Positions 31,149 to 38,414 of a stretch of DNA of 40,212 nucleotides are shown in pieces. This DNA is from a virus. The stretch spans positions 99,895-140,106 of IMG/VR virus record IMGVR_UViG_3300031521_000016, one strand, 5' to 3'. Made by a program: the position numbers and the translations under genes. Below the pieces are notes generated by a model. The model was given only the letters and a program-made list of their open reading frames with translations, ran no database searches and had not been told where the DNA came from. Each line of letters opens with the position of its first letter. Position 1 is the first letter of the stretch.

Positions 31149-31592
31149 TTATTTAGTACCTGTTGAACCGAAACCACCTGCTCCTCTTTCTGAAGATTGG
31201 CCTGCATATAATTCTGCGAGTGAAGTAGATTCTTCTATATCGTCATATGCAACATCTAATAAAAGGAATTGTACAATTTTATCTCCAGGTTCTATTGTTA
31301 TTGGCGAATCTGATAGATTTGTAAGATGTAAATGTACTTCACCTTCATAATCTTCATCTACTACACATGCACCTACTTGTAATTTCTTTTTAGTAGCAAC
31401 ACCAGATTTGTTGAATGCAACAAGTGCTTTACCAGTTGGAACATTTACATGTATTCCACTTGGAATATTTATGTCTTTGTGTGGAAATACTACTACAGGG
31501 ATGAAATCATTAGGCACAAAAAAATCTAATCCAGCGGATTGTTTAGTACCACGACGTGGTGTTTTTACGTCTTTTACTTTAAATATCTTCAT
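31149..31592 (-). CDS. dut: dUTP pyrophosphatase (trimeric dUTPase)
   Basis: The 147-residue protein carries the dUTPase motifs: AGLDFFVP (20-27), NKSGVATKK (61-69, in place of the more usual GRSS/GRSG), CVVDEDYEGEVHLHL (76-90), EPGDKIVQFLL (101-111) and the C-terminal ERGAGGFGSTGTK (135-147). It converts dUTP to dUMP and diphosphate, keeping uracil out of phage DNA and feeding thymidylate synthesis. The substitution in motif 2 still keeps the Ser. It starts 42 nt downstream of a terminator-promoter module and lies 8 nt before 43A, so both are probably expressed together. Confidence 0.96.
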   Translation of the reverse strand: MKIFKVKDVKTPRRGTKQSAGLDFFVPNDFIPVVVFPHKDINIPSGIHVNVPTGKALVAFNKSGVATKKKLQVGACVVDEDYEGEVHLHLTNLSDSPITIEPGDKIVQFLLLDVAYDDIEESTSLAELYAGQSSERGAGGFGSTGTK

Positions 31593-31633
31593 ATATTAAT
31601 CATTTTGCCTTTTTAGTAATTTTATTCAATATG

Positions 31634-31650
31634 TTCTGAAAACACACAAA
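31634..31650 (-). promoter_or_regulatory. Candidate promoter element, copy 2 (dUTPase/43A unit)
   Basis: The minus strand reads TTTGTGTGTTTTCAGAA, matching the copy at 19290-19306 at 15 of 17 positions. It begins at the foot of the terminator hairpin at 31649-31675 and lies 41 nt before the dUTPase ATG. Confidence 0.45.
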
Positions 31651-31675
31651 AGGGACACTGGATTAGTGTCCCTTT
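31649..31675 (-). terminator. Terminator after the gene at 31727
   Basis: An 11-bp stem AAAGGGACACT/AGTGTCCCTTT with a 5-nt loop is followed on the minus strand by TTTTGTGTGTTTT. It lies about 50 bp downstream of the stop at 31727. The intervening stretch contains a weaker CCTCT/AGAGG pairing. Confidence 0.85.
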
Positions 31676-31726
31676 CTTGAAAAAGCCCTCTAAGTGTGCA
31701 TCAAAATGAGAGGCATAGAAAGCGTT

Positions 31727-32212
31727 TTATGATTTTTTGAATACCAATTTAGCTTTTGTAGATAAACCTGTCAAAAGTTTTGCCAATTCTTTACCTGGCT
31801 CACCAAGTTCTCCATCTTCTAATTTAAGAAGAATTCCTTTTAGTATTAAGTAAGATACTCCACCTATTACAGCACCTGCTGCGGTAGCGGTTAATGCAAC
31901 CAGCGAATTTGTCAATAGACTAGTTAGAGCAGCTACATCTTCATTAGCTTCTACTTCTACTTGTTCACCTTTACTTGCTAATTCTTTAATCCAAGAAGCA
32001 AATTTCTTACCTTTATCTCCAAGTTTTCCTGCTTCAAGTTGTTTGAATGCTTCATTAGCAGACTTTGCAGCAGCAATTGATATACCAGCAGCAGCTGTAC
32101 CAGTAACAATACTCTTAATAATTGGAACAACTTTGTCAACTAACGCGCTTTCATTAAGTGCTTCGTTATTAAGATTTTCATTTACGAAATCATCGTATCT
32201 TTTAATTTTCAT
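31727..32212 (-). CDS. Putative capsid-targeted protein D with two hydrophobic segments
   Basis: The 161-residue product begins MKIKRYDDFVNENLNNEA. YDDFVNE fits the shared capsid-targeting pattern (V in place of I/L). The mature part is Ala/Gly/Leu-rich, with two hydrophobic segments: about residues 26-48 (VVPIIKSIVTGTAAAGISIA) and 111-133 (LVALTATAAGAVIGGVSYLIL). Each is followed by a similar G-K-L/GEL-x-x-x-G-K-x-(F/L)-A-x-(W/L) stretch, suggesting an internal duplication. A virion-internal, membrane-inserting protein could act during DNA entry; that is inference. A structured RNA region precedes it. Confidence 0.8.
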   Translation of the reverse strand: MKIKRYDDFVNENLNNEALNESALVDKVVPIIKSIVTGTAAAGISIAAAKSANEAFKQLEAGKLGDKGKKFASWIKELASKGEQVEVEANEDVAALTSLLTNSLVALTATAAGAVIGGVSYLILKGILLKLEDGELGEPGKELAKLLTGLSTKAKLVFKKS

Positions 32213-32318
32213 TTTTTGTAACTTTTATTTTGTTATTTCAGAACTTTTGCCGACGATGAATACAATAATTATCGGATCATTTAGTGGTAAAGTATGCTAT
32301 TTAAGACTTAGATAATAA

Positions 32319-32404
32319 ACCCAATCTCGTAAATTGGGTACGCATCTTAAGGCAATGCGATTGAGAGAACAAGTCTCATGCCACGTCCTTTACTCTTTGA
32401 GTAA
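32319..32404. ncRNA. Four-hairpin intergenic RNA element
   Basis: Four hairpins follow each other: ACCCAAT/ATTGGGT (32319-32339), CGCAT/ATGCG (32341-32359), TGAGA/TCTCA (32362-32378) and TTACTC/GAGTAA (32390-32404). An alternative pairing GGCA/TGCC encloses the third hairpin and competes with the second. The region separates minus-strand genes, so it would lie in the leader of 31727-32212. No tRNA fold or known riboswitch was recognised. On the minus strand the last hairpin is followed by TTATTAT and might end transcription weakly. The remaining leader to 32213 is AT-rich. Confidence 0.45.
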
Positions 32405-32415
32405 TGACAATTAAA

Positions 32416-32652
32416 TCAGAGCTCTACGAATTCTATTGGAACTTTAATTTCCCAAGCAGTAGTTTCGTATGTCTTATATGTTTTACTCCAATCTTTCAGA
32501 TTGATTACACGTTGTACTGCTACTACATAAAGCGGTGTTACGCTAAATGTAATTGTTCCACCTCTTACATTGACAACTTTTCTGTTTATCAAAGTCAAAT
32601 CTTCTTCAAGAAATGGAAAATGTTCTTTTGTTATCGTTGCTCTCAGTTTCAT
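32416..32652 (-). CDS. Hypothetical protein, 78 aa
   Basis: This small beta-rich protein is unrecognised (KVVNVRGGTITFSVTPLYVV, then TAWEIKVPIEFVEL). Its ATG overlaps the last nucleotide of the upstream gene's stop. It ends 12 bp before the four-hairpin RNA element. Confidence 0.65.
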   Translation of the reverse strand: MKLRATITKEHFPFLEEDLTLINRKVVNVRGGTITFSVTPLYVVAVQRVINLKDWSKTYKTYETTAWEIKVPIEFVEL

Positions 32653-33131
32653 TATGATATAGGTGCTATGCCTGATCCTTCTTTACTAGCTTTACCAGTT
32701 AAGTTTTGACCGTGGCCGTTTTGTGTGTTATTATCGTGAGTTTTGTAATTGATAAGTTTCAAGAATCCTTCAAAGTCATAAATTCTACGTTCATGTTTTG
32801 CTTTCTTCTCAAGTGGCAACTTAAATGTAGAAGGTGTGAATCTAGGATATTTCTTTTCAGCCTTTTCGATACCTGGAGTTCCTCCTTGATAATCGTCTGG
32901 AGTTAATCCTTCATTCATCGATTCCAGAAATTTTTCAGCGGCAAATTCAATAGCTTCTGTTACTTCTTCTGGTAGTCCTTCATGTTTTGTTCCAGCCATT
33001 CTTTCTAATTCTTCTTCTGACATTGAATCAGCTAAAGCTTTTATTCCTTTTGGACAATCTTTGGATTCTCCTCTTTTACATGCTAGTGCCCATCCGAAAA
33101 GACGTTGTTGAGATTTTGATTTACTTGGCAT
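32652..33131 (-). CDS. DUF3008-like protein
   Basis: The 159-residue product starts MPSKSKSQQRLFGWALACKR, then GE, CPKGIKALADSMSEEELERM and AGTKHEGLPE. This matches the small DUF3008 family (S-K-S-x-x-Q-Q-R-x-x-G-x-A-L-x-x-K-R-G), which is frequent in T4-like phages and of unknown function. A C-terminal extension of about 90 residues includes FLESMNEGLTPDDYQGG and a GNG/GQN-rich tail. L-E-S-M-N-E looks like a possible internal protease site, but this is weak. Its neighbours are putative internal head proteins. Confidence 0.75.
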   Translation of the reverse strand: MPSKSKSQQRLFGWALACKRGESKDCPKGIKALADSMSEEELERMAGTKHEGLPEEVTEAIEFAAEKFLESMNEGLTPDDYQGGTPGIEKAEKKYPRFTPSTFKLPLEKKAKHERRIYDFEGFLKLINYKTHDNNTQNGHGQNLTGKASKEGSGIAPIS

Positions 33132-33167
33132 CTTAGTTAATATTTTTATTTGTATGGTATCTCTCCA

Positions 33168-33704
33168 CTATAATTGTCGAATTATGAGTTCTTCATCTGC
33201 TATAACATCAAATTCTGGTCGAAGTATAGTGAGTAACATTCCGAGAATATTCTTCTTTAAATCTGGAAGTAAAGTCGTCTCATCAAATTTCATACCGGCA
33301 GACTTAAGTGCAACTCTAGTAATTTTCAAATCTTCTAGTGAAACAGCAAAGTCTGTACTTTCTTTATCATAATCATTAGGGTTATTATTATCAAACTCAG
33401 GTTGTCCCTTATATTTAACAATAAAATGCACTTCTAATTCATATTCTTGGTTATCGATTGCTACTTGTATGTAATAAGTACATTTCGATTCTTTTTCTTC
33501 TTCTTGAGTTTGCAAATTCAGGAAAACTGGCCATGAACGTTTTTCCTGCATAAAGACTATATTGTCCTGTTCTCTATCAGGCATTACAAATTTTGAATAG
33601 TTTCTGTTGATTTCACTAGCTACCATTGATACAGTAGATGAATCACTCATGATATTCTTTTCTGCTTCTGCTAAATAATCTTTATACGATAAAATTTTTC
33701 TCAC
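33168..33704 (-). CDS. Putative capsid-targeted internal protein E
   Basis: The 178-residue product begins MRKILSYKDYLAEAEKN. YKDYLAE-A is a strong match to the shared targeting and (I/L)-x-E cleavage pattern and closely parallels T4 MKTYQEFIAEA. The mature part is mixed alpha/beta (CTYYIQVAIDNQEYELEVHF, then FAVSLEDLKITRVALKSAG) with no motif I can name. It is flanked by two other proteins of the same N-terminal class. Confidence 0.75.
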   Translation of the reverse strand: MRKILSYKDYLAEAEKNIMSDSSTVSMVASEINRNYSKFVMPDREQDNIVFMQEKRSWPVFLNLQTQEEEKESKCTYYIQVAIDNQEYELEVHFIVKYKGQPEFDNNNPNDYDKESTDFAVSLEDLKITRVALKSAGMKFDETTLLPDLKKNILGMLLTILRPEFDVIADEELIIRQL

Positions 33705-33741
33705 AATTATCTTTTAATTTCAAACTATATATCAACATGCA

Positions 33742-34170
33742 CTAAAATGTTGCTGAATGTAATACTTCTTGCATCATACTATCTTGTGCATTATATCCTT
33801 TTCTTGCAATAGTGAATTTCTGTAAAGCAGGTGTGACAATTGTTATTCTATCTGCTCTGAATAATCTCCATCCTGGTACTAATCTAGGGTTTATTTTCCC
33901 AGATCTACTGTATCCTCTGATCAGCCATGCTCTTACGAGTGTATTCCCATGTTTATCTACGCCTATAGCATAAGGTTCTATAACTCTTATACCGGGAAGT
34001 ATCTTAGAATTCGGTTCACCTCTATAATCAATTGTACATACAAATTTATTCGTTACTGCATCATTCAATTTTGTCATGTTTGATCCATAGTCTTCATTTA
34101 TTTGCATATCGTAAGAATTTGAATTTACGAACTCATTTATAAATTCATCATAGTCTGCTACATGTTTCAT
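33742..34170 (-). CDS. Putative capsid-targeted WYL-like protein F
   Basis: The 142-residue product begins MKHVADYDEFINEFVNS, with YDEFINE matching the shared targeting/cleavage pattern. After about 45 residues it has a compact beta domain: KFVCTIDYRGE, GIRVIEPYAIGVDKHGNTLV, RAWLIRGYSRSG, then GWRLFRADRITIVT. This resembles WYL domains, which bind nucleic acids or nucleotides and modulate regulators. There is no DNA-binding helix-turn-helix. If packaged, it could be delivered into the host at infection as an early effector. It ends with TAG and overlaps the upstream gene by 4 bp. Confidence 0.78.
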   Translation of the reverse strand: MKHVADYDEFINEFVNSNSYDMQINEDYGSNMTKLNDAVTNKFVCTIDYRGEPNSKILPGIRVIEPYAIGVDKHGNTLVRAWLIRGYSRSGKINPRLVPGWRLFRADRITIVTPALQKFTIARKGYNAQDSMMQEVLHSATF

Positions 34171-36023
34171 ATATTCTGATCTTTTAAATCTTTACGTAAT
34201 TTATAGTAGTAGTTATGTACTATAGGCGGACAAATTGACTTAAATGCATGATAGTCATCTCCTCTTAATGCTTTAAGTGGTATTTCTGTACCAAAATAAT
34301 CTTGTGCATCTACGTATTCAGGTTTCATTCCTGTTTGCATTACAAAGTCATTATAGTAGTTTTCTTCTCCGCAAAAGTGTGTAGGTAAACATTCTCTAGT
34401 CTTTAATGCCGAATCGATTTCTGAATAGTCAGGTCTTGTACATAAGATTAATCCTTCTAAATAGTCTTTGTTATTATTTAAGAAATCTGAAGATAGACTC
34501 TTATAAGTATCTAATGTTGTGAAAGGGTTACCTATCATTACAAGAAATGTCTTCTGATTAGTACGTTCTTTCATATCTCTTAATGCAGTTACTATCCCAT
34601 TATGATAAGGTGCAGTTTTCGAAACCATAACCGATACTGATTTTCCACCATTTGGTAATGAAGGAGAACTTAAATTTTTCAGTAGTGTAATAAAAGATAC
34701 CTCTTTCTCGACAGTTTTTTCTGCTGGAGTTTCTGCTACTGGAATATTTTCAAGAGGTTGAGTGCCTTGGAATCCATCTTCGTGAATACGTATCCCATAT
34801 TCTTCCCATCTGTCACTTTCACTTGACATGAAAATATCTCTGAAATCATTAAAAGCTAAAAGACTTTCAGATATTCCAATGTTGATATAATCAGCTATTT
34901 TATCAACTAACTTATTATGATACCAAATAAGCTCTTGTTTAAAGAATCCGAATGGTTTCTTTTTATGTGTTCGCATAGAAGCTAGCATTATCTTAAATAA
35001 ATCTCTATTCAAAGAGCTTTTTCTAAGTAACTCTACAGCTTCATTGTTTTTTACAAAATTGAAGTTTACACCAGCTTCTGCTCTAGTAAGGAATGCTGGC
35101 ATTTCAAAATCTATTTCTCCACTAAAATTATTCTTGTAATAAGAAGATTTGCAAAATGATACAAATGCACGAGAAATGAATTCGATATATCTATCTTCAA
35201 ATGTCTTCTGCTTTAAGTCTATTTTACTGAAATTTAAAGTCTGGAAAAATTCTTGGAACATTACAAGCGTTAAACTGTAAATATCAGAAGGTTTATCGTC
35301 TTTCTTATCTACCTTCTCATTTTGATACACTGGATTCATAATCTTCAAAGGATTTTCTCCATCAAATTTGAATACTAATGCTTCAATGTCTCTATCAAGG
35401 GTGTTTTGCATGAATGATTTTCCCATGCCTGGAACTAATACATTCAAGAAATATGCAGCGAAGTTTTCAATTTTAAATTTTTTCAGAATCTCATCTTGTG
35501 GAGTATTCAGATAGTCTAAAATTTTATCTAATTGTTCTTTGTTCAACTTTCCTTTGAATAAAATAGGAGAAGGTTCAACTTCTAAATAATCAGCCCATTT
35601 ATTCAACGTTTCTTTATCGGAAATTATATCGATTACTTTACCATTCGGATCTCTTACTGTGATATCTGTCAGAACTAAATTATTCTTTGGCATCCTTTCG
35701 TATGCTGTTCTGACAGGATTTAAGTTTGGGAAATATTCAAATCCAAATCTCCAACCAGACGGAATGCCGGCTAATTTCTCATCAGTAAAAGATGAGAAAT
35801 GAGAGATTGCTTTCTCATAATATCTTGCAAGTGTTCTATCTATTTTCGTAATAGGAGCAGAATCATTTCTTTTGAAAAATTTGAATTCATCGGCATCATT
35901 CAACTCTGCAGAAAAGCGTGAACCGTCAAGCTGTTCTTCACATGTTAAGTCTTTATCTAATAATTTTTCTACATATTTAGGATCTTTTTTATAAAGATCG
36001 TATAAATGATTTATACCTGCCAT
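34167..36023 (-). CDS. Ligase-like nucleotidyltransferase fused to degenerate adenylyltransferase-like domain
   Basis: The 618-residue protein has two nucleotide-handling folds. Residues 1-235 resemble ATP-dependent ligases: EEQLDGSRF (29-37) for motif I, WRFGFEYF (91-98) for motif III, EALVFKF (214-220) for motif IV and LKIMNP (226-231) for motif V. The attacking Lys of KxDG is Gln31 (CAG codon). A helical middle follows. The end (about 460-618) resembles NMN/nicotinate adenylyltransferases: APYHNGIV (471-478) for the HxGH site with the second His missing, and IPLKALRGDDYHAFKSICPP for the ISxTxxR end. Both active sites look altered, so binding or a changed reaction is likelier than standard ligation. 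NAD metabolism or RNA repair is a guess. Confidence 0.8.
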   Translation of the reverse strand: MAGINHLYDLYKKDPKYVEKLLDKDLTCEEQLDGSRFSAELNDADEFKFFKRNDSAPITKIDRTLARYYEKAISHFSSFTDEKLAGIPSGWRFGFEYFPNLNPVRTAYERMPKNNLVLTDITVRDPNGKVIDIISDKETLNKWADYLEVEPSPILFKGKLNKEQLDKILDYLNTPQDEILKKFKIENFAAYFLNVLVPGMGKSFMQNTLDRDIEALVFKFDGENPLKIMNPVYQNEKVDKKDDKPSDIYSLTLVMFQEFFQTLNFSKIDLKQKTFEDRYIEFISRAFVSFCKSSYYKNNFSGEIDFEMPAFLTRAEAGVNFNFVKNNEAVELLRKSSLNRDLFKIMLASMRTHKKKPFGFFKQELIWYHNKLVDKIADYINIGISESLLAFNDFRDIFMSSESDRWEEYGIRIHEDGFQGTQPLENIPVAETPAEKTVEKEVSFITLLKNLSSPSLPNGGKSVSVMVSKTAPYHNGIVTALRDMKERTNQKTFLVMIGNPFTTLDTYKSLSSDFLNNNKDYLEGLILCTRPDYSEIDSALKTRECLPTHFCGEENYYNDFVMQTGMKPEYVDAQDYFGTEIPLKALRGDDYHAFKSICPPIVHNYYYKLRKDLKDQNI

Positions 36024-36051
36024 TTTTTCTTATTTTATTATGATTTATATA

Positions 36052-36552
36052 TCAAAATCCGTACTTCTTTCCCATAATCATGCCTCTAAATGCATGTCCA
36101 CCTCTTATTAGCCATTCATTAAAGCTTATGTCTTTTCCTATCCCTGAATGAATCCATTTTCTAAATTCTAGATTTTGAATAATATCAGTGAATGGTTTAA
36201 CGAGTTTTATTATATCTTTTTCTGCAGCTGATCCATAAAATGGATGTGGATCAGGTATAACTTTACCATCCTTTAATATCGATAATACCCTTTCTGAATT
36301 AGAAATCGTCTTACCGTTTTCATCATATTGATATACTTCTACTTGTACAATAGTATGATCTGTATAGATATATGCTCCATTAAATTTAACTTTGAATTTA
36401 TGTTTATCATCTAATTCTTGTTCTAAAATAATAGCACTATCTTTTGGTACAACATTAGTAAAATTGGACTCTACATAAGAAAACTTAAATTTATCTTCAA
36501 GTATAATTTTTTTATACGGTTTTAGCTTATTGTCAGCTTCTGGTTTATTCAT
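36052..36552 (-). CDS. Tandem paralogue 1 with C-terminal GKKYGF signature
   Basis: The 166-residue protein is a clear paralogue of its upstream neighbour at 36555-37031. Both share IILEQEL/TILEQAL, KF(K/R)VKF, VKPFTD-x-IQNLE, RKWI-x-SGI and the end RG-x-IMGKKYGF. The fold seems to be a beta-rich domain followed by helices. The C-terminal 35 residues also resemble the end of the unknown gene between 47 and 46 (2628-3161). Only 2 nt separate the two genes, indicating tandem duplication. Function is unknown. Confidence 0.8.
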   Translation of the reverse strand: MNKPEADNKLKPYKKIILEDKFKFSYVESNFTNVVPKDSAIILEQELDDKHKFKVKFNGAYIYTDHTIVQVEVYQYDENGKTISNSERVLSILKDGKVIPDPHPFYGSAAEKDIIKLVKPFTDIIQNLEFRKWIHSGIGKDISFNEWLIRGGHAFRGMIMGKKYGF

Positions 36553-36554
36553 AT

Positions 36555-37031
36555 TTAAAATCCATATTTCTTTCCCATAATCCTACCTCTAAATGTATGA
36601 CTACCTTTCTTTACCCAATCAGTAAAACTTACTTCTTTAGCTATACCAGATTGAATCCACTTTCTAACTTCTAGATTTTGTATAGCATCAGTAAATGGCT
36701 TAACTAATCTTATCATATCATTTGATGTCTCAAATTTGCATGATGGATCAGATGTGACTTTGCCGTCTGCTGATATGATCAGATCTCTGTCAGAGTTGGG
36801 ATATATCTGGCCTCCTTCATTATAATGAACCAAGTAAAGTTCTACAACTGTGTGACCATCTATGTATATTTTAGCTGCAGAAAATTTAACTCTAAATTTA
36901 CGTCTATTATGATCTAACGCTTGTTCTAAAATAGTAGCAACTTCTCTAGGCACTGCATTAATAGTACTTGCTTCTATACAGAGAAATTTAGTATTGTCAT
37001 TAAGTATAAGCGGTTTACCTTCTAAAAACAT
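36555..37031 (-). CDS. Tandem paralogue 2 with C-terminal GKKYGF signature
   Basis: The 158-residue protein is the partner of 36052-36552. Matching blocks are AVPREVATILEQALD, RKFRVKFSAAKIYIDGHTVV, RLVKPFTDAIQNLEVRKWIQ, SGIAKEVSFTDW and RGRIMGKKYGF. The copies differ mainly at the N-terminus, and identity is highest at the C-terminus. It begins 15 nt after the methyltransferase stop. Its function is unknown; the conserved C-terminal tail suggests binding to a common partner. Confidence 0.8.
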   Translation of the reverse strand: MFLEGKPLILNDNTKFLCIEASTINAVPREVATILEQALDHNRRKFRVKFSAAKIYIDGHTVVELYLVHYNEGGQIYPNSDRDLIISADGKVTSDPSCKFETSNDMIRLVKPFTDAIQNLEVRKWIQSGIAKEVSFTDWVKKGSHTFRGRIMGKKYGF

Positions 37032-37046
37032 AGTTTCTTCTATATA

Positions 37047-38249
37047 TCAAAATAGTGCTGTTATCTCTTTAGATTTTAGTTGTTCTAATTCAATCTTTTG
37101 TTGAATATTATCTTGATGCAAAAACTTTACACCAGAGTCTTCTAACTCTCCATTTATGTATTTGATAACTTCAGTAGTCCAATCTGCAGAAGTCATAGAG
37201 GGCACGTTTTGAAAAATCTTACCTGGTGCTTCTGTTGGTATTTTCATATCGATAGGAAGACCCATAAGATGTGCTAATTCTCTATATGTCATAAATCTAT
37301 CTTCAAATGGGTGGATCATATTCATTCTAGCTCCTGTCAATGCTCCTGTATATTCGGCTGGTATAAATGGACTGAAATCCCAATAGTTCTTTCCGATCTC
37401 TCTTTTATGTTTAGCATGTTTAGCTCTATTATAAGCCTCTTCAGAATAATCATCACTATTCTTCACGAATTCTAAATAGTCATCTATTTTACCGCTTAAT
37501 AGTACTACATCCATTAACGATTTTCCCATTTTTAGTACATGTGAACGCCAGTCGTCTCCATGTTCATGTCTAAGCCACTGATATAGCGGATCTTTAACTA
37601 GAGCTAAAGTTTTAGTTTCAACTTCATCTGTATCTAGCCAAGCAACGGGCATTTGCATAAAATATTCTTTAAGTGTAGGTAATGCTCTACTGTACCAATT
37701 TAGAATAGGAGCATTTGTACCTTTCCAGAAAAAGTAAAATGTACGTTGTCTTTTCTGTGGAACCCCGTGCAATGTACTAGAAGTTCTAAGTAATGACATA
37801 GAATATCCATTACGTTCACTTATTTCTCTTAAACGTTCAGCTACGGGTAATCCAGTAACACCATAAAGAGCTGGAGCATTTTCTCCCCAAAATACTTTCG
37901 GTTTTATCTGTTCAAGAACAAACTCAGCAGTCTTATACATCCATTCATTTTGGGGAGCATTAGCACCTCTAGATGCAGCAGAATTTAATTGAGAAAGACC
38001 AGCACAAGGACATAATGCACTGATAAAATCAACTTCAGGTAATGAAGTATCTGTAGGTAACAGATTAGTCTCAGGATCAATAGTGTGATAAGGTACTTCA
38101 GGCATGTAATCTGTAAGAATCTTATCGTTTCCTAAGAATGGAGGGTAACTGAGAATGAACTCTGGTTTTTGACCGTGTGTGGCCTTCTGTGCTCCTAAGA
38201 TCATACCGCCGATAAGCGGTACTATAGCTGCATATTTAATTTCTCCCAT
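37047..38249 (-). CDS. DNA (cytosine-5) methyltransferase
   Basis: The 400-residue protein has the C5-methyltransferase motif order. A glycine-rich SAM site is near the N-terminus (VPLIGGMILGAQKA, 10-23). The catalytic ALCPCAGLSQLNS (78-90) has Cys in the PC motif, followed by ENAPAL (123-128, usually ENV) and PQKRQRTFYFF (164-174, the Q-x-R-x-R motif). The target-recognition region is followed by FMTYRELAHLMGLP (near 320) and the closing helix. It would methylate cytosine in phage DNA, probably to evade restriction; no cognate nuclease is present. It is the first gene of its minus-strand unit, divergent from the endolysin across 165 bp of AT-rich DNA. Confidence 0.9.
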   Translation of the reverse strand: MGEIKYAAIVPLIGGMILGAQKATHGQKPEFILSYPPFLGNDKILTDYMPEVPYHTIDPETNLLPTDTSLPEVDFISALCPCAGLSQLNSAASRGANAPQNEWMYKTAEFVLEQIKPKVFWGENAPALYGVTGLPVAERLREISERNGYSMSLLRTSSTLHGVPQKRQRTFYFFWKGTNAPILNWYSRALPTLKEYFMQMPVAWLDTDEVETKTLALVKDPLYQWLRHEHGDDWRSHVLKMGKSLMDVVLLSGKIDDYLEFVKNSDDYSEEAYNRAKHAKHKREIGKNYWDFSPFIPAEYTGALTGARMNMIHPFEDRFMTYRELAHLMGLPIDMKIPTEAPGKIFQNVPSMTSADWTTEVIKYINGELEDSGVKFLHQDNIQQKIELEQLKSKEITALF

Positions 38250-38394
38250 GAATATGGTTTATTTTAAGTTATTAGATGTCTGTTGAAAAAGTTTAGACAT
38301 ATCTGTACATGTATCATATAAAAACAACTATACAATATCAATACGATATGTTTCTAATTCATACATTGTTTTCATATTGAATAGATATATAAAT

Positions 38395-38402
38395 TATAAA
38401 TA
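38395..38402 (+). promoter_or_regulatory. T4-late-like promoter box TATAAATA
   Basis: An exact TATAAATA lies 12 nt upstream of the endolysin ATG. This octamer is the sole core element of T4 late promoters, read by gp55-sigma with gp33 and clamp. I saw no other exact copy in this window. The background is AT-rich, so chance is possible, but placement before a lysis gene fits late expression. Confidence 0.5.
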
Positions 38403-38414
38403 AAACTAAATACT

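Noticed and set aside
12214-31706. Shared decamer TGCATCAAAA at 12214 and 31697
   Set aside because: Ten bases in AT-rich DNA can recur by chance and the surroundings differ; only the first copy is part of an inverted repeat.
32319-32404. tRNA gene in the four-hairpin region
   Set aside because: No acceptor stem and no TTCRANN loop on either strand, although the TGAGA-CTTGTTC-TCTCA arm looks like an anticodon arm.
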